This document shows, piece after piece, positions 17,522-26,181 of a DNA stretch of 64,000 nt. The stretch spans positions 372,001-436,000 of the forward strand of contig NZ_FOVR01000004.1 of the NCBI RefSeq assembly GCF_900115225.1. The letters run 5' to 3'. The notes under the pieces were generated by a model. It was not told the DNA's origin and searched no databases. It worked only from the letters and a program-made list of their open reading frames with translations. The position numbers were made by a program, and so were the translations under genes. The DNA is from Cohaesibacter marisflavi (GTDB lineage Bacteria > Pseudomonadota > Alphaproteobacteria > Rhizobiales > Cohaesibacteraceae). Numbering within the stretch: position 1 is the stretch's first letter; each line of letters begins with the position of its first letter.

Positions 17522-18522
17522 TACACGACCCTCCTTCTGATCTTGCGCAAGAGCCACAGGAAGAATGGCGCACCGATAATGGCGGTGACCACACCGAGCT
17601 TGAGATCCTTGTCAGGCATCACCAGACGAATGAACAAATCCGCAGCCAACAGGAAAGCAGCCCCACCAAGGGCGCTCACGGGCAACAACCGGCTCGGCCG
17701 CGAGCCGACAAGAGGGCGCAAAAGATGCGGCACGATGAGACCAACAAAGCCGATGGTGCCGCTCACGGCAGTGGCCGCCCCAACCCCGACAGCCGTCCCC
17801 ACGATGGCCATGCTACGAGTGCGGCGCATATCGACCCCCAAAGAGCGCGCCACATCTGGCCCGAGGCTCAGGGCATCCAGCGCACGGGCCGTTGAGAACA
17901 GCATTACGCTCCCCACAAGAATCAACGGAACAGACAACCACACATGCACCATACTGCGGTCCGTCAGCGACCCCAGCATCCAGAAGACAATTTCCAGCGA
18001 AGCAAATGGATTGGACGACAGGTTCAGAGCCAGCGATGTAAGGGCACTTGCCAGTGACGTAATGGCTACGCCCGACAGAATGAGCGTGAGCACATCCGTG
18101 CTTCTGCCAGCCAAAAGCAGAAGCAGCAGCACCCCGAACAAGGCACCGAACAGCGCCGCAATAGGCAGGGCATAGGCGAAGGCTGTTGTCAGCCCCGTAT
18201 AGATCGCGATGACTGCCCCGAGCGAAGCGGAAGCAGACATGCCCATGACACCCGGCTCAGCCAGCGGATTGCGCAAAAGCCCCTGCAAAACGGCGCCCGA
18301 TAGCCCTAGAATGCCACCGATGGCCAGCCCGAGAATAGCGCGCGGCAAACGAATCTGGAGCAGAATGATCTGATCCACCCGTGTCACATTATCACTTGCG
18401 CCGAAGAGACCATTCAAAGGATTGATCCACACTTGCCCGACAGCCAGCGAGAGCAGGAATAGAACCACAACGAGCCCCAATAGCGTCATCGTCAGAATTG
18501 GAAATGAAGGACGCCCCATCAA
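17521..18522 (-). CDS. btuC: FecCD-family ABC transporter permease, BtuC-like
   Basis: The 333-residue permease has about ten hydrophobic helices with the family landmarks: LRLPRAILGLAIGGILGLSGAVLQGLLRNPLAEP near residue 55-90, GVMGMSASASLGAV, and GFVGLIVPHLLRPLVG near residue 250 (coupling helix). The protein transports its ligand across the inner membrane with BtuD and BtuF. It starts directly after the btuF stop and ends in a TAATG overlap with btuD. Its length is normal for BtuC (about 326-340). Confidence 0.9.
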   Translation of the reverse strand: MMGRPSFPILTMTLLGLVVVLFLLSLAVGQVWINPLNGLFGASDNVTRVDQIILLQIRLPRAILGLAIGGILGLSGAVLQGLLRNPLAEPGVMGMSASASLGAVIAIYTGLTTAFAYALPIAALFGALFGVLLLLLLAGRSTDVLTLILSGVAITSLASALTSLALNLSSNPFASLEIVFWMLGSLTDRSMVHVWLSVPLILVGSVMLFSTARALDALSLGPDVARSLGVDMRRTRSMAIVGTAVGVGAATAVSGTIGFVGLIVPHLLRPLVGSRPSRLLPVSALGGAAFLLAADLFIRLVMPDKDLKLGVVTAIIGAPFFLWLLRKIRRRVV

Positions 18523-19380
18523 TTAGTTTCCTCGTTCTCGTTGCAGTATCTTTTTTTGCAAGTCCGCGATGGCATCCACCGTAAATGGCCCGCCACAGAT
18601 CCAGTAGCGCGTATCAACGGTGACACGTCGCTCTGGACCGAACCATTCATCAAGCGCAGGATGGCGCAGAATCTGGGTTGCGCGTGCAGGGCCACCGGTC
18701 CATTGGGACCAAGACATGACAAAATCCGGGTTTTCGCGAATGAGCGCTTCAAGCGACAATTTTACCGAACTCCCATGAAACCCAAGGTCCTCCCCCATAT
18801 GACGCAGGCCCGCAGCCTTAATCATTTCATTGGCAAGAGTGCCAGCGCCGCCGGTGTAGCTGCTGGGCTCATAGGAAGCCAGAACCTTTTGTTCTTTGGG
18901 AGCGCTTTTCTTGAGGGAGGCAAGCTTGTTGTCGAAATCCCTGAGCAATCGGCTGGCCCGCTCATGTTGGCCCAACAAATTTCCAATCCGCAGGATATTC
19001 TTGCGGATAGCATCAAAGCCGCTGTCGGGTGAGAATTGCTCGACACGCACACCGAAGCGCTGCAGCAGATTGATTGTATTTTTGGATGTATAGATGCCAG
19101 CCAAAACGAGATCCGGCTTCATCCGGATAATTTCCTCGGCGCGGGCATGATTCATGCGGTATCGCTTCGCTCGATCAACCATCACGGATGTATTCGGATC
19201 AAAAGCCAGTTTTGATACAGAGATCAATTGGTCCGGCCCCGCGACCATCATGGCGAGTTGGTCAGTACAAAGATTAATCGAGACCACCCGCTGGGGCTGA
19301 AAATGAGGATGGGCAAAGCTAGGCTCGGGCGCCAACCCGCCCAATAAAAGCAGCACAGAAACGAGCAGCGTCCGAACCAT
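18523..19380 (-). CDS. btuF: Periplasmic corrinoid-binding protein, BtuF-like
   Basis: This 285-residue solute-binding protein (helical backbone, cluster A-III) has a signal peptide from ATG 19380 (MVRTLLVSVLLLLGGLAPEP). It has the BtuF-like opening RVVSINLCTDQLAMMVAG and then MKPDLVLAGIYTSKN. It hands ligand to BtuC. An ATG 12 codons upstream would put charged residues before the signal and is rejected. It sits after btuB with a 70-bp gap that contains a terminator-like hairpin. Confidence 0.87.
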   Translation of the reverse strand: MVRTLLVSVLLLLGGLAPEPSFAHPHFQPQRVVSINLCTDQLAMMVAGPDQLISVSKLAFDPNTSVMVDRAKRYRMNHARAEEIIRMKPDLVLAGIYTSKNTINLLQRFGVRVEQFSPDSGFDAIRKNILRIGNLLGQHERASRLLRDFDNKLASLKKSAPKEQKVLASYEPSSYTGGAGTLANEMIKAAGLRHMGEDLGFHGSSVKLSLEALIRENPDFVMSWSQWTGGPARATQILRHPALDEWFGPERRVTVDTRYWICGGPFTVDAIADLQKKILQRERGN

Positions 19381-19404
19381 ATAGTCTTTATCCCTCAAAT
19401 GGGA

Positions 19405-19435
19405 AAAGGGCCACACCCGTTAGTGTGCCCCTTTT
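19405..19435. terminator. Hairpin between btuB and btuF (partial terminator/attenuator)
   Basis: The stem AAAGGG-C-CACAC / GTGTG-C-CCCTTT has one mismatch, flanked by A/T runs. In the direction of transcription (minus) only four Ts follow. It could cut transcription after btuB while letting part read into btuF and the rest. Confidence 0.6.
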
Positions 19436-19450
19436 TGCGTTAAAGCAGGA

Positions 19451-21349
19451 TCAGAAATCGGCCTTCAGACCAACATAACCGGTGATACCGGCCGTGTTAT
19501 AGCCATAGACTTCTTCATAGTCCGCATCGAACAGGTTCTCAACGCGTCCATAGATCTGTGCATGATCGTTGATCTGGTAATCCGCCCCGACATTGACCAC
19601 AGCATAGTCGGCAAGGGTTACCGGCGAGGAAACGTACCAACCTGATGGATTGATCGTCCACACATTATCCGTCATATCGCCGTTGAAGATCGCATCAGCA
19701 AAGATATGCGCCTTGCCATCAAGGAAGGATTTGGTGATCTGAACCGATCCCTGATGCTCAGGAGCACGAATGATCGTTGCGCCCGATTCCACATCAAGAT
19801 AGGTGTAGGAGGCCTTCACATGCAAGGTATCCGTCACGGCAAGATCTGCGGCCACTTCGATACCCTGCTTTTCGGTTTCATCGCTCGAGTTGCACAGGCT
19901 CGTTACAGCCCCTGCGCCACAGCTGATGATCGCATCCGTCAAGGTCTGGCTGAAATAGGTCACGTCAACAGCAAAGCGATCATCAAACATTGATTGCTTG
20001 ATGCCGAAGTCCCAGCCGATGCTGCTCTCGGGCTTCAGATTGGGGTTACCGATAAAGGTGGTGTAGCTACCGAACTGGTCATAGAAGCTCGGGTTCTTGA
20101 CACCTTTGCCAAATGACGCATGCAAGCGTGTATTGGTCTGATCGATCTGATAGGCAGCGCTAGCGCTGTAGGTAACAGCGTCTTCGAAATCATCATTGAC
20201 ATCATATCGGACAGACCCGTTCAGGAACAGTTTGTCCCAATATTGGCCCTGATATTCACCAACGAAGCCATAAAGATTACGCTCCTGCGTACCGTTATTC
20301 AGATAGCCATCTTCAAAGCTTTCATACTCCCATTCGGAAGCGCCAGTAACACTGTGTTTGGCAGCGGCAAAGCTAGGCGTATCGAAGAAGTAGGTACCCT
20401 GATAACCAAGATGGGTCCGTTCAGTTTTTGCCAGATACAGGCCGCCGGAATTCTGCTTGCTTTCCACGTTGGTATATTCGGCCTTGACCTTCTGCACCAA
20501 CTGGCCGTCCATTGATGACAGGGTCAGACCACCACCGGTGTAGAATTCACGCGTCTTGCTGTAAAGGCCCGCAGCATCAGTCGCTTTACCTGTGGTATAG
20601 CTTGTATTGTCCACGTCCGAGTTGCGATCCGTGTAGCGCATGGACCCATTGAAGCTCAGATCATCGGTCAAATCGACATTCAAGCGTCCATTGAGTGTGA
20701 GGTTGCGATCCCCATCATCTTCGGAGCCATCATCGGAAACGTTGAACCCGTCCGTTCTTCTGAAGGCGCCGGAAAAGGCATAATCGAAGCGCTCCTGACC
20801 TCCAGAGAGCCCCAGATCGACGAGGGCCGTGCCATCAGTGCCGGTTTCGGTTTTGATAGAGGCATGGTTGCCGTCCCGTTTGCCGGACTTGGTGATGATA
20901 TGAACCACACCGGCAATCGCATCGGAGCCATAAAGCGCGCTCTGCGGTCCGCGCAAGACTTCAATGCGCTCGATATCAGAAACCTGAAGCCCACCAAAGT
21001 CAAAAGACCCGTTGGCATTCTCGGTAGCTTCGATGTCGTCGATCAGAACAAGCACATGGTTGGTCTGCGATCCTCGAATACGGATATTCGTCAAACCGCC
21101 ATAGGAACCGGTCCGATTGACAATCACACCCGGAACGCTTCTCAAAGCATCGGCAACATATTTTGTCTGGTTCCGTTCAAGCTGCTCACTGGTAACGACG
21201 GTGTAAGCCCGGCCTACCTTTTCTTCGTCAACCGGGATCAGCCCTGCACTAACCACAACTTCATCAAGGTTGAACTCTTCCGCATAGGCGCTTGTGCTTG
21301 CAAGCAAACCCAGGGCAATCAGGCTGGTGACACCCGCTTTTCCTGACAT
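19451..21349 (-). CDS. btuB: TonB-dependent outer-membrane receptor for cobalamin/corrinoids, BtuB-like
   Basis: The 632-residue receptor has a signal peptide from ATG 21349 (cleaved after SAYA) and a TonB box near the mature N-terminus (LDEVVVSAG). A plug domain (ADALRSVPGVIVNRTGSYGG, NIRIRGSQTNHVLVLIDD) precedes a 22-strand barrel ending in aromatic Phe. GGGAG lies about 8 nt before the start. A cobalamin riboswitch about 195 bp upstream indicates repression by intracellular adenosylcobalamin. Heme or siderophore receptors are the main alternatives, but the riboswitch argues against them. Confidence 0.93.
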   Translation of the reverse strand: MSGKAGVTSLIALGLLASTSAYAEEFNLDEVVVSAGLIPVDEEKVGRAYTVVTSEQLERNQTKYVADALRSVPGVIVNRTGSYGGLTNIRIRGSQTNHVLVLIDDIEATENANGSFDFGGLQVSDIERIEVLRGPQSALYGSDAIAGVVHIITKSGKRDGNHASIKTETGTDGTALVDLGLSGGQERFDYAFSGAFRRTDGFNVSDDGSEDDGDRNLTLNGRLNVDLTDDLSFNGSMRYTDRNSDVDNTSYTTGKATDAAGLYSKTREFYTGGGLTLSSMDGQLVQKVKAEYTNVESKQNSGGLYLAKTERTHLGYQGTYFFDTPSFAAAKHSVTGASEWEYESFEDGYLNNGTQERNLYGFVGEYQGQYWDKLFLNGSVRYDVNDDFEDAVTYSASAAYQIDQTNTRLHASFGKGVKNPSFYDQFGSYTTFIGNPNLKPESSIGWDFGIKQSMFDDRFAVDVTYFSQTLTDAIISCGAGAVTSLCNSSDETEKQGIEVAADLAVTDTLHVKASYTYLDVESGATIIRAPEHQGSVQITKSFLDGKAHIFADAIFNGDMTDNVWTINPSGWYVSSPVTLADYAVVNVGADYQINDHAQIYGRVENLFDADYEEVYGYNTAGITGYVGLKADF

Positions 21350-21544
21350 TGATAAACTCCCAACAACACCCCAACGCAAAATTTCGCGCTCGGAGCATCC
21401 ATATTTATTCTGCCAACCAGCCCTTCATTTCAGCATGCGCACAAGCAGCCTCTGAAAGAGCTGGCAAACAGATCTGGTTTTTGTGATGTCACCTCAACGG
21501 AAAGGCCGCACCCTGACACACCCCGTATCAAAGGTCGGGTGACA

Positions 21545-21735
21545 GACAAGGGCAGGTCTCCTGGCTACGCGGGTCTTCGCTGAATATTCCCCTTCCCAAC
21601 GGCTAAGGCCAGTCAGTGGATCTTCAAATATCAGCTTACCGCTCACAGTTGCGGGGGCAGCCACGGTCTCGACGAAATCGTCTCACCGTGTTCCCTTTTC
21701 ATCCGAATGGATCGTCGGAACCTTCGTCTCGGGGC
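21545..21735 (-). promoter_or_regulatory. Cobalamin riboswitch (AdoCbl, btuB leader)
   Basis: Read on the minus strand it shows the family landmarks in order: GGTTCC near 21718, GGGAACACGGTG, the core GTGGCTGCCCCCGCAACTGT, CACTGACTGG, GGGAAGG, GCGAAGACCCGCGTAGCCAG and the B12 box GCCAGGAGACCTGCC near 21550. Binding of adenosylcobalamin to such leaders reduces expression downstream, here btuB and probably the whole btuB-cbiZ run. About 195 nt of leader follow it; I could not identify the terminator or RBS-masking element by eye. Confidence 0.93.
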
Positions 21736-21937
21736 GTAATATGTAAAAAAAGTATTGCTGCGTCAACGCAAGCAGGCCGCAAAAGGAAGACAGCAATCAC
21801 TTTCCATAGATAAAACATTGAATTATCTATAGATATCAGAATACATACCGTCTTGTGAGAGCCATTTCTCGGTGCATAACTGGTGCAGAAATTACCACTA
21901 ACTTCCCATGCATTTATAACAAATCAGACACATACGT

Positions 21938-21970
21938 AAAAAGCCGGAAGCGATCAACGCTCCCGGCTTT
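21938..21970 (-). terminator. Intrinsic terminator after the cupin/CMD pair
   Basis: The stem AAAGCCGG-AAGCG / CGCT-CCCGGCTTT has loop ATCAA. Reading on the minus strand it ends in a five-T run. It lies 41 bp past the cupin stop. Confidence 0.8.
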
Positions 21971-22010
21971 CAGCCACTGTTTGATATGCTTGCCCCGATA
22001 TCAAACGGGC

Positions 22011-22403
22011 TCAGCCCTCATATTGCTCATCTGTAACGGGATCGCCCCAGACATTGGCATCAGCCGACTCATCGGGAGCCTGCATGGCCACATGAACCAT
22101 GAAGCGGTTAGGCGCAGCCCCATGCCAATGCAACTCATGGGGTTCAAAGAAAACAGCAGTCCCCGGCAGCAGAACTTCAACCGGTCCACCTTCTTTCTGG
22201 CAGCGGCCTTCCCCTTCAGTCACAAAGATAAGCTGGCCGAGATTATGGCTATGCCAGTGAGTGCGCGCGCCCGGTGTGAAATGCACATTCGCGGCATTCA
22301 CACGCGTGCCATCCGGAGCCCCCATGAAGTCAACATATACATCACCAGTGAACCACTCGGCGGGCCCTTTGAAGGTATCGATACCATCGCGAAAGATTTT
22401 CAT
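22011..22403 (-). CDS. Small cupin-domain protein
   Basis: The 130-residue single-domain cupin (starting MKIFRDGIDTFKG) has the metal motif HTPGARTHWHSHNLGQ, in which HxHxxx supplies metal ligands, and a second motif PHELHWHGA. Such cupins with a partner carboxymuconolactone-decarboxylase (CMD) gene are common. They are linked to aromatic or hydroxynitrile/alkylhydroperoxidase-type chemistry, but the substrate is unknown. ATG 22403 was chosen with GGAAAG upstream. It follows the CMD gene by 73 bp on the same strand and is probably in one unit with it. Confidence 0.8.
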   Translation of the reverse strand: MKIFRDGIDTFKGPAEWFTGDVYVDFMGAPDGTRVNAANVHFTPGARTHWHSHNLGQLIFVTEGEGRCQKEGGPVEVLLPGTAVFFEPHELHWHGAAPNRFMVHVAMQAPDESADANVWGDPVTDEQYEG

Positions 22404-22476
22404 TGGTCTTTCCTTGTCATTATTGAATTTGTTCAGAACCGGCCCAAGTGCCATGTATCAGGGCCGCAATCATCGG

Positions 22477-22815
22477 CTATTTGCTATCAGCGTTTGCAAA
22501 GACTTCACGTGCTATCGGCAGGGCCGTGTTCGCAGTTGGCCAGCCCGAATAGAAGGCCAGATGCGTAATCACCTCGACGATTTCCTCTTTGCTGATGCCG
22601 TTTTCCATTGCCTTGTTGAGATGAAATGGCAGCTCATTGACGCGATAAAGGGAAATAAGGCTCGCAATTGTAATCAGGCTGCGATCTCGCGGTGAAAGAC
22701 CGGGCCGCTCCCAGACATCACCAAACAGCACATCATCAGAATATCCGGCCAGTGCAGGAGCAATATCGCCAAATGCCTTGCGGGCCGGAGAAAGCTCTTC
22801 TTCTTCTTTTGCCAT
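22477..22815 (-). CDS. Carboxymuconolactone decarboxylase (CMD/AhpD) family protein
   Basis: The 112-residue all-helical protein has the CMD fold signature RDRSLITIASLISLYRVNELPFHLNKAMENG and EEIVEVITHLAFYSGWPTA. In the enzyme-like AhpD members two Cys form a CxxC. Here no CxxC is present, so peroxidase activity is unlikely; a decarboxylase- or lyase-like role is more likely. It is divergent from the LysR gene at 22986 with a 170-bp gap, the typical layout for LysR-controlled genes. Confidence 0.85.
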   Translation of the reverse strand: MAKEEEELSPARKAFGDIAPALAGYSDDVLFGDVWERPGLSPRDRSLITIASLISLYRVNELPFHLNKAMENGISKEEIVEVITHLAFYSGWPTANTALPIAREVFANADSK

Positions 22816-22985
22816 AGTTTTTTCCCTTCAGGATCTCAAAGTCACATCAGTGAAACGAGCCAATCGATACCGCGTGAACAGGTGCGTCATCGACCGGCCT
22901 TTCCAATCTTGCCGCCAATATAGAGGATGGTGATTTTTCGCTGTAGCTGTTAAAAACGAAATTCAGTATTAAGTGGAGCTAATCA

Positions 22986-23879
22986 ATGGCCAAGCCAAGC
23001 TATGACGATCTGTCGGTTTTTCTCGCAGTTGATCGGGAGGGAAACTTCACCCGCGCGGCAGCCAAACTCGGCGTATCACCTTCTGCTGTCAGCCAGACGA
23101 TCCGAGGGCTGGAGGAACAGCTCGGCGTGCGCCTTCTGACACGCTCCACCCGCAGCGTCACCCGCACCGAGGCTGGCGACAAGCTTCTGGCGCGTCTCGC
23201 CCCCATGTATGACGAAATGGATATGCTGCTTGCAGAAGTGAGCTCTCTGCGCGAGAAGCCGGCAGGCACCGTTCGCATCACGGCCGATGAAATTGCCATC
23301 GAGCAGGTACTCTGGCCCAAGCTGAAAAAGGTGCTCGACGACTATCCCGAAATCACCGTTGAACTGATGACCGACTATGGCCTGACAGACATTGTGGCCG
23401 AACGGTTTGATGCTGGCGTGCGACTGGGCGAGCTCATCGCCTCAGACATGATTGCCGTTCCCATAGCACCGGAAATGCGCATGACCGTTGTTGCCGCGCC
23501 GCGCTATCTGGATACCCATCAAAAGCCGACCCATCCACACGATCTCACCAGACATATATGCATCAACCTGCGCCTACCGACACACGGCGGCCTTTTCGCC
23601 TGGGAATTCAGCGAAAATGGTCAGGAATTTCGCATTCGTGTGGAGGGGCAATTGGTCTTCAACAGCGTGGGGCAGATTCTGCAAGCCACCCTTGATGGCT
23701 ACGGACTGGCACAAATGCCACTTTGCCAGGTTGAGCCCCACCTGCAGAACGGCACGCTCGTAGAAGTACTGCAGGATTGGTCGGAACCCTTTGCAGGCTA
23801 TCATCTCTATTATCCCAGCCGCCGCCAACAGACCGCCGCATTCCGAGTTGTGGTGGAAGCCCTCAGGCACCATTCCTGA
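22986..23879 (+). CDS. LysR-family transcriptional regulator
   Basis: The 297-residue protein has an N-terminal winged helix (FTRAAAKLGVSPSAVSQTIRGLEEQLGVRLLTRSTRSVTRTEAG) and a C-terminal periplasmic-binding-like effector domain (about residues 90-297). This is the usual LTTR arrangement and length. ATG 22986 is just upstream of the DNA-binding helix. By position it probably controls the divergent CMD-cupin pair, with its operator in the 170-bp gap. The effector is unknown. Confidence 0.92.
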   Translation: MAKPSYDDLSVFLAVDREGNFTRAAAKLGVSPSAVSQTIRGLEEQLGVRLLTRSTRSVTRTEAGDKLLARLAPMYDEMDMLLAEVSSLREKPAGTVRITADEIAIEQVLWPKLKKVLDDYPEITVELMTDYGLTDIVAERFDAGVRLGELIASDMIAVPIAPEMRMTVVAAPRYLDTHQKPTHPHDLTRHICINLRLPTHGGLFAWEFSENGQEFRIRVEGQLVFNSVGQILQATLDGYGLAQMPLCQVEPHLQNGTLVEVLQDWSEPFAGYHLYYPSRRQQTAAFRVVVEALRHHS

Positions 23880-24140
23880 GAAACCGGCCCGCAACGAAAA
23901 ATGCCAGCGATACGAAATCACTTGAATCTTTGCTTTTTTTGCTGTACATAGCCATTTCTTGCCCGAGCGTGGACGATAGTCGCAATATCAGCGGAGCAAG
24001 ATTTCTTGCTAACAATCGTGATGATTGTTGCCGGGACGAACTCTTTGAAGTTCAGACCCCATAGGCAGCTTTTCTGCGCAAGCTTCCCCCTTTTGACAAG
24101 ACGAACGTCATTGCTCGCTGCATTCATGCGCGACCAAGCA

Positions 24141-25622
24141 ATGGCATATGGACAGATCTTTTTGACAAATTTCAATGACCTCGGCCTCGCCGAGCCTCTT
24201 CTTCGTGCCCTTGAAGCCGAAGGTTACACCACCCCTACTCCCATTCAGGCTCAGGGCATTCCCGTGGCCATGTCCGGCAAGGACATTCTGGGCATTGCCC
24301 AGACAGGTACAGGCAAAACCGCATCCTTCGTGCTGCCTATCCTCGACCGTCTGGCTCGCAACGACAAACGCCCGACCCCGAAATCGACCGAAGCCCTCAT
24401 TCTAGCTCCGACCCGCGAACTGGTTGCCCAGATTGCAGAAAATATCCGCGCTTACAGCAAGCATATGCGCGTATCGGTCACGATTGTGGTTGGTGGCGTC
24501 AAACCAGGGCCTCAGATCCGCAAGCTGGCCAGCGGCAGCCATATCATCGTTGCCACCCCAGGCCGCCTGCTTGATCACATGAACAATGGCTATGTTTCCC
24601 TCAGCCAGACCAGTTATGTCGTGCTGGACGAAGCAGACCATATGCTCGATCTGGGCTTCATCCCCGACATTCGTCGAATCATGAAGCAGTTGCCCAAGAA
24701 GCGCCAGACGTCCCTCTTCTCAGCCACGATGCCGACCCAGATCAAGGCACTGGGGCGGGACTTCCAGAACAAACCGACGGAAGTGGCTGTAGCCACCGTT
24801 TCCCGTCCGATCGAACGCATCACCCAGAGCGTCCACCTGCTGGATCACGCATCCAAACGTCAAGCCCTGACAAAGATGCTCTCCGAAAAAGATGTCGAAC
24901 GCGCCATCGTCTTCACCCGCACAAAACGCGGTGCAGACAGGGTTAGCCAGCATCTGCAAAAAGCAGGTCTTTCGGCGACCGCAATCCATGGCAACAAAAG
25001 CCAGGGACAAAGGGTCCGGGCGTTGGCAAGCTTTAAGTCGGGCGAAATAACCATCATGGTTGCAACGGACATTGCTGCGCGCGGTATCGACATTGATGAT
25101 GTGTCCCACGTCTTCAACTTCGAGCTGCCTGAAGTACCGGAAGCCTATGTTCACAGAATCGGACGCACGGCTCGCGCCGGGCGCACCGGCACTGCTATTT
25201 CTCTCTGCGATCCGTCAGAAGCCAAGCTTCTAAGAGAAATCGAAAAGCTGATCGGCTCCAAATTGCATGCAGAGAAAAGCGACAGCTATTCGCCACTGGA
25301 TGCGCAGGTTCCGGATACGCCTCCCAAAAGCGCAAACAGAAACCGCAATGGCAATCGGAATCAATCAGCCGAGCAGGTCCAGAAGGCTAAACCCCGCCGC
25401 AATGCACGCAAAAGTAAGCCTGCTGATCTTAAAGCCAACGAATCCTGGTCTCCACTGGATGGAGCGGCCAAAGAAGGCAAACCGACATTTGGCAAGAAAA
25501 AGCCACGTGGCAGCGCCAAACCTGACGGCTATATGAGTCGGAATCGGGGCGGCGCCTCCAATCGGCGCAAAGGCAACGGCCAAGGCAAAAATTCAGCCCC
25601 CAGACCAGCCGCTTTCGCCTGA
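24141..25622 (+). CDS. DEAD-box ATP-dependent RNA helicase (RhlE-like)
   Basis: This 493-residue helicase has the complete motif set: PTPIQAQGIP (Q), AQTGTGKT (I), PTRELVAQI (Ia), ATPGRLLDHM (Ib), VLDEADHML (II), SATMP (III), ARGIDIDD (V) and HRIGRTARAG (VI). A basic, Asn/Lys-rich tail follows from about residue 390, typical of RhlE-type RNA-binding extensions. The start is uncertain. ATG 24141 (MAYGQIFL) fits the family, while 24126 and a much longer reading from 24006 are possible; none has a clear ribosome site. It precedes a cold-shock protein gene, so a low-temperature RNA role is plausible. Confidence 0.9.
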   Translation: MAYGQIFLTNFNDLGLAEPLLRALEAEGYTTPTPIQAQGIPVAMSGKDILGIAQTGTGKTASFVLPILDRLARNDKRPTPKSTEALILAPTRELVAQIAENIRAYSKHMRVSVTIVVGGVKPGPQIRKLASGSHIIVATPGRLLDHMNNGYVSLSQTSYVVLDEADHMLDLGFIPDIRRIMKQLPKKRQTSLFSATMPTQIKALGRDFQNKPTEVAVATVSRPIERITQSVHLLDHASKRQALTKMLSEKDVERAIVFTRTKRGADRVSQHLQKAGLSATAIHGNKSQGQRVRALASFKSGEITIMVATDIAARGIDIDDVSHVFNFELPEVPEAYVHRIGRTARAGRTGTAISLCDPSEAKLLREIEKLIGSKLHAEKSDSYSPLDAQVPDTPPKSANRNRNGNRNQSAEQVQKAKPRRNARKSKPADLKANESWSPLDGAAKEGKPTFGKKKPRGSAKPDGYMSRNRGGASNRRKGNGQGKNSAPRPAAFA

Positions 25623-25650
25623 CACGAATAGCAACAATATAAATCAAGAA

Positions 25651-25678
25651 AATAGCAGCTTAGGGCTGCTATTTTTTT
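25651..25678 (+). terminator. Intrinsic terminator after the helicase gene
   Basis: The stem AATAGCAGC / GCTGCTATT has loop TTAGG and is followed by T7. It separates the helicase from the cold-shock gene, which therefore has its own promoter in 25680-25912. Confidence 0.9.
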
Positions 25679-25912
25679 ACCCAAAGCTTGCCACAACAAA
25701 TTTTCTTGAGGAAAAAATAAAAAAAATCTATATAACAGGGGTTTGCATCTTGGCTTTTTAAAAAATAGACTAGATTTTTGACTCATTCAGCTTTATAAGA
25801 GGGTAGCTAATTGATTTCGTAATACTGTTCCTACCCGGCCAGCATTCGATGTTGATACTGCCGTGTCGCCGCATGTCGCGGGCGATGATACTACTTCAAG
25901 GAACAGAATTCC

Positions 25913-26122
25913 ATGTCTACTGGTACCGTTAAATTTTTCAACACCACCAAAGGTTACGGCTTCATCGAGCCAGAAGAAGGCGGCAAAGACGCTTTCGTTC
26001 ATATCTCTGCTGTTGAAAGATCCGGTCTCTCTACCCTGTCTGAAGGCCAGAAAGTTTCTTTCGAACTGGAAACCGGTCGTAACGGCAAAGAATCAGCTGT
26101 AAATCTGCAGTTGGTTGACTAA
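25913..26122 (+). CDS. Cold-shock protein (CspA family)
   Basis: A single cold-shock domain of 69 residues, with the RNA-binding motifs KGYGFIEPE (RNP1) and DAFVHIS (RNP2). It binds single-stranded nucleic acid and acts as an RNA chaperone. ATG 25913 follows CAAGGAACA. There is a long untranslated leader after the helicase terminator, as is usual for csp genes. A strong terminator 7 bp after the stop splits it from a 53-codon gene. Csp copies are often multiple in a genome. Confidence 0.95.
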   Translation: MSTGTVKFFNTTKGYGFIEPEEGGKDAFVHISAVERSGLSTLSEGQKVSFELETGRNGKESAVNLQLVD

Positions 26123-26128
26123 TTCAGA

Positions 26129-26167
26129 GTTAAGGCCAGCATTATTTGATGCTGGCCTTAACTTTTT
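26129..26167 (+). terminator. Strong intrinsic terminator after the csp gene
   Basis: A perfect 14-bp stem GTTAAGGCCAGCAT / ATGCTGGCCTTAAC with a 6-nt loop (TATTTG), followed by T5. Confidence 0.95.
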
Positions 26168-26181
26168 AGCGGGGGTAAACC

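Noticed and set aside
21616-21813. 65-codon plus-strand frame across the cobalamin riboswitch
   Set aside because: It lies on the opposite strand of a clear riboswitch; conserved RNA, not coding.
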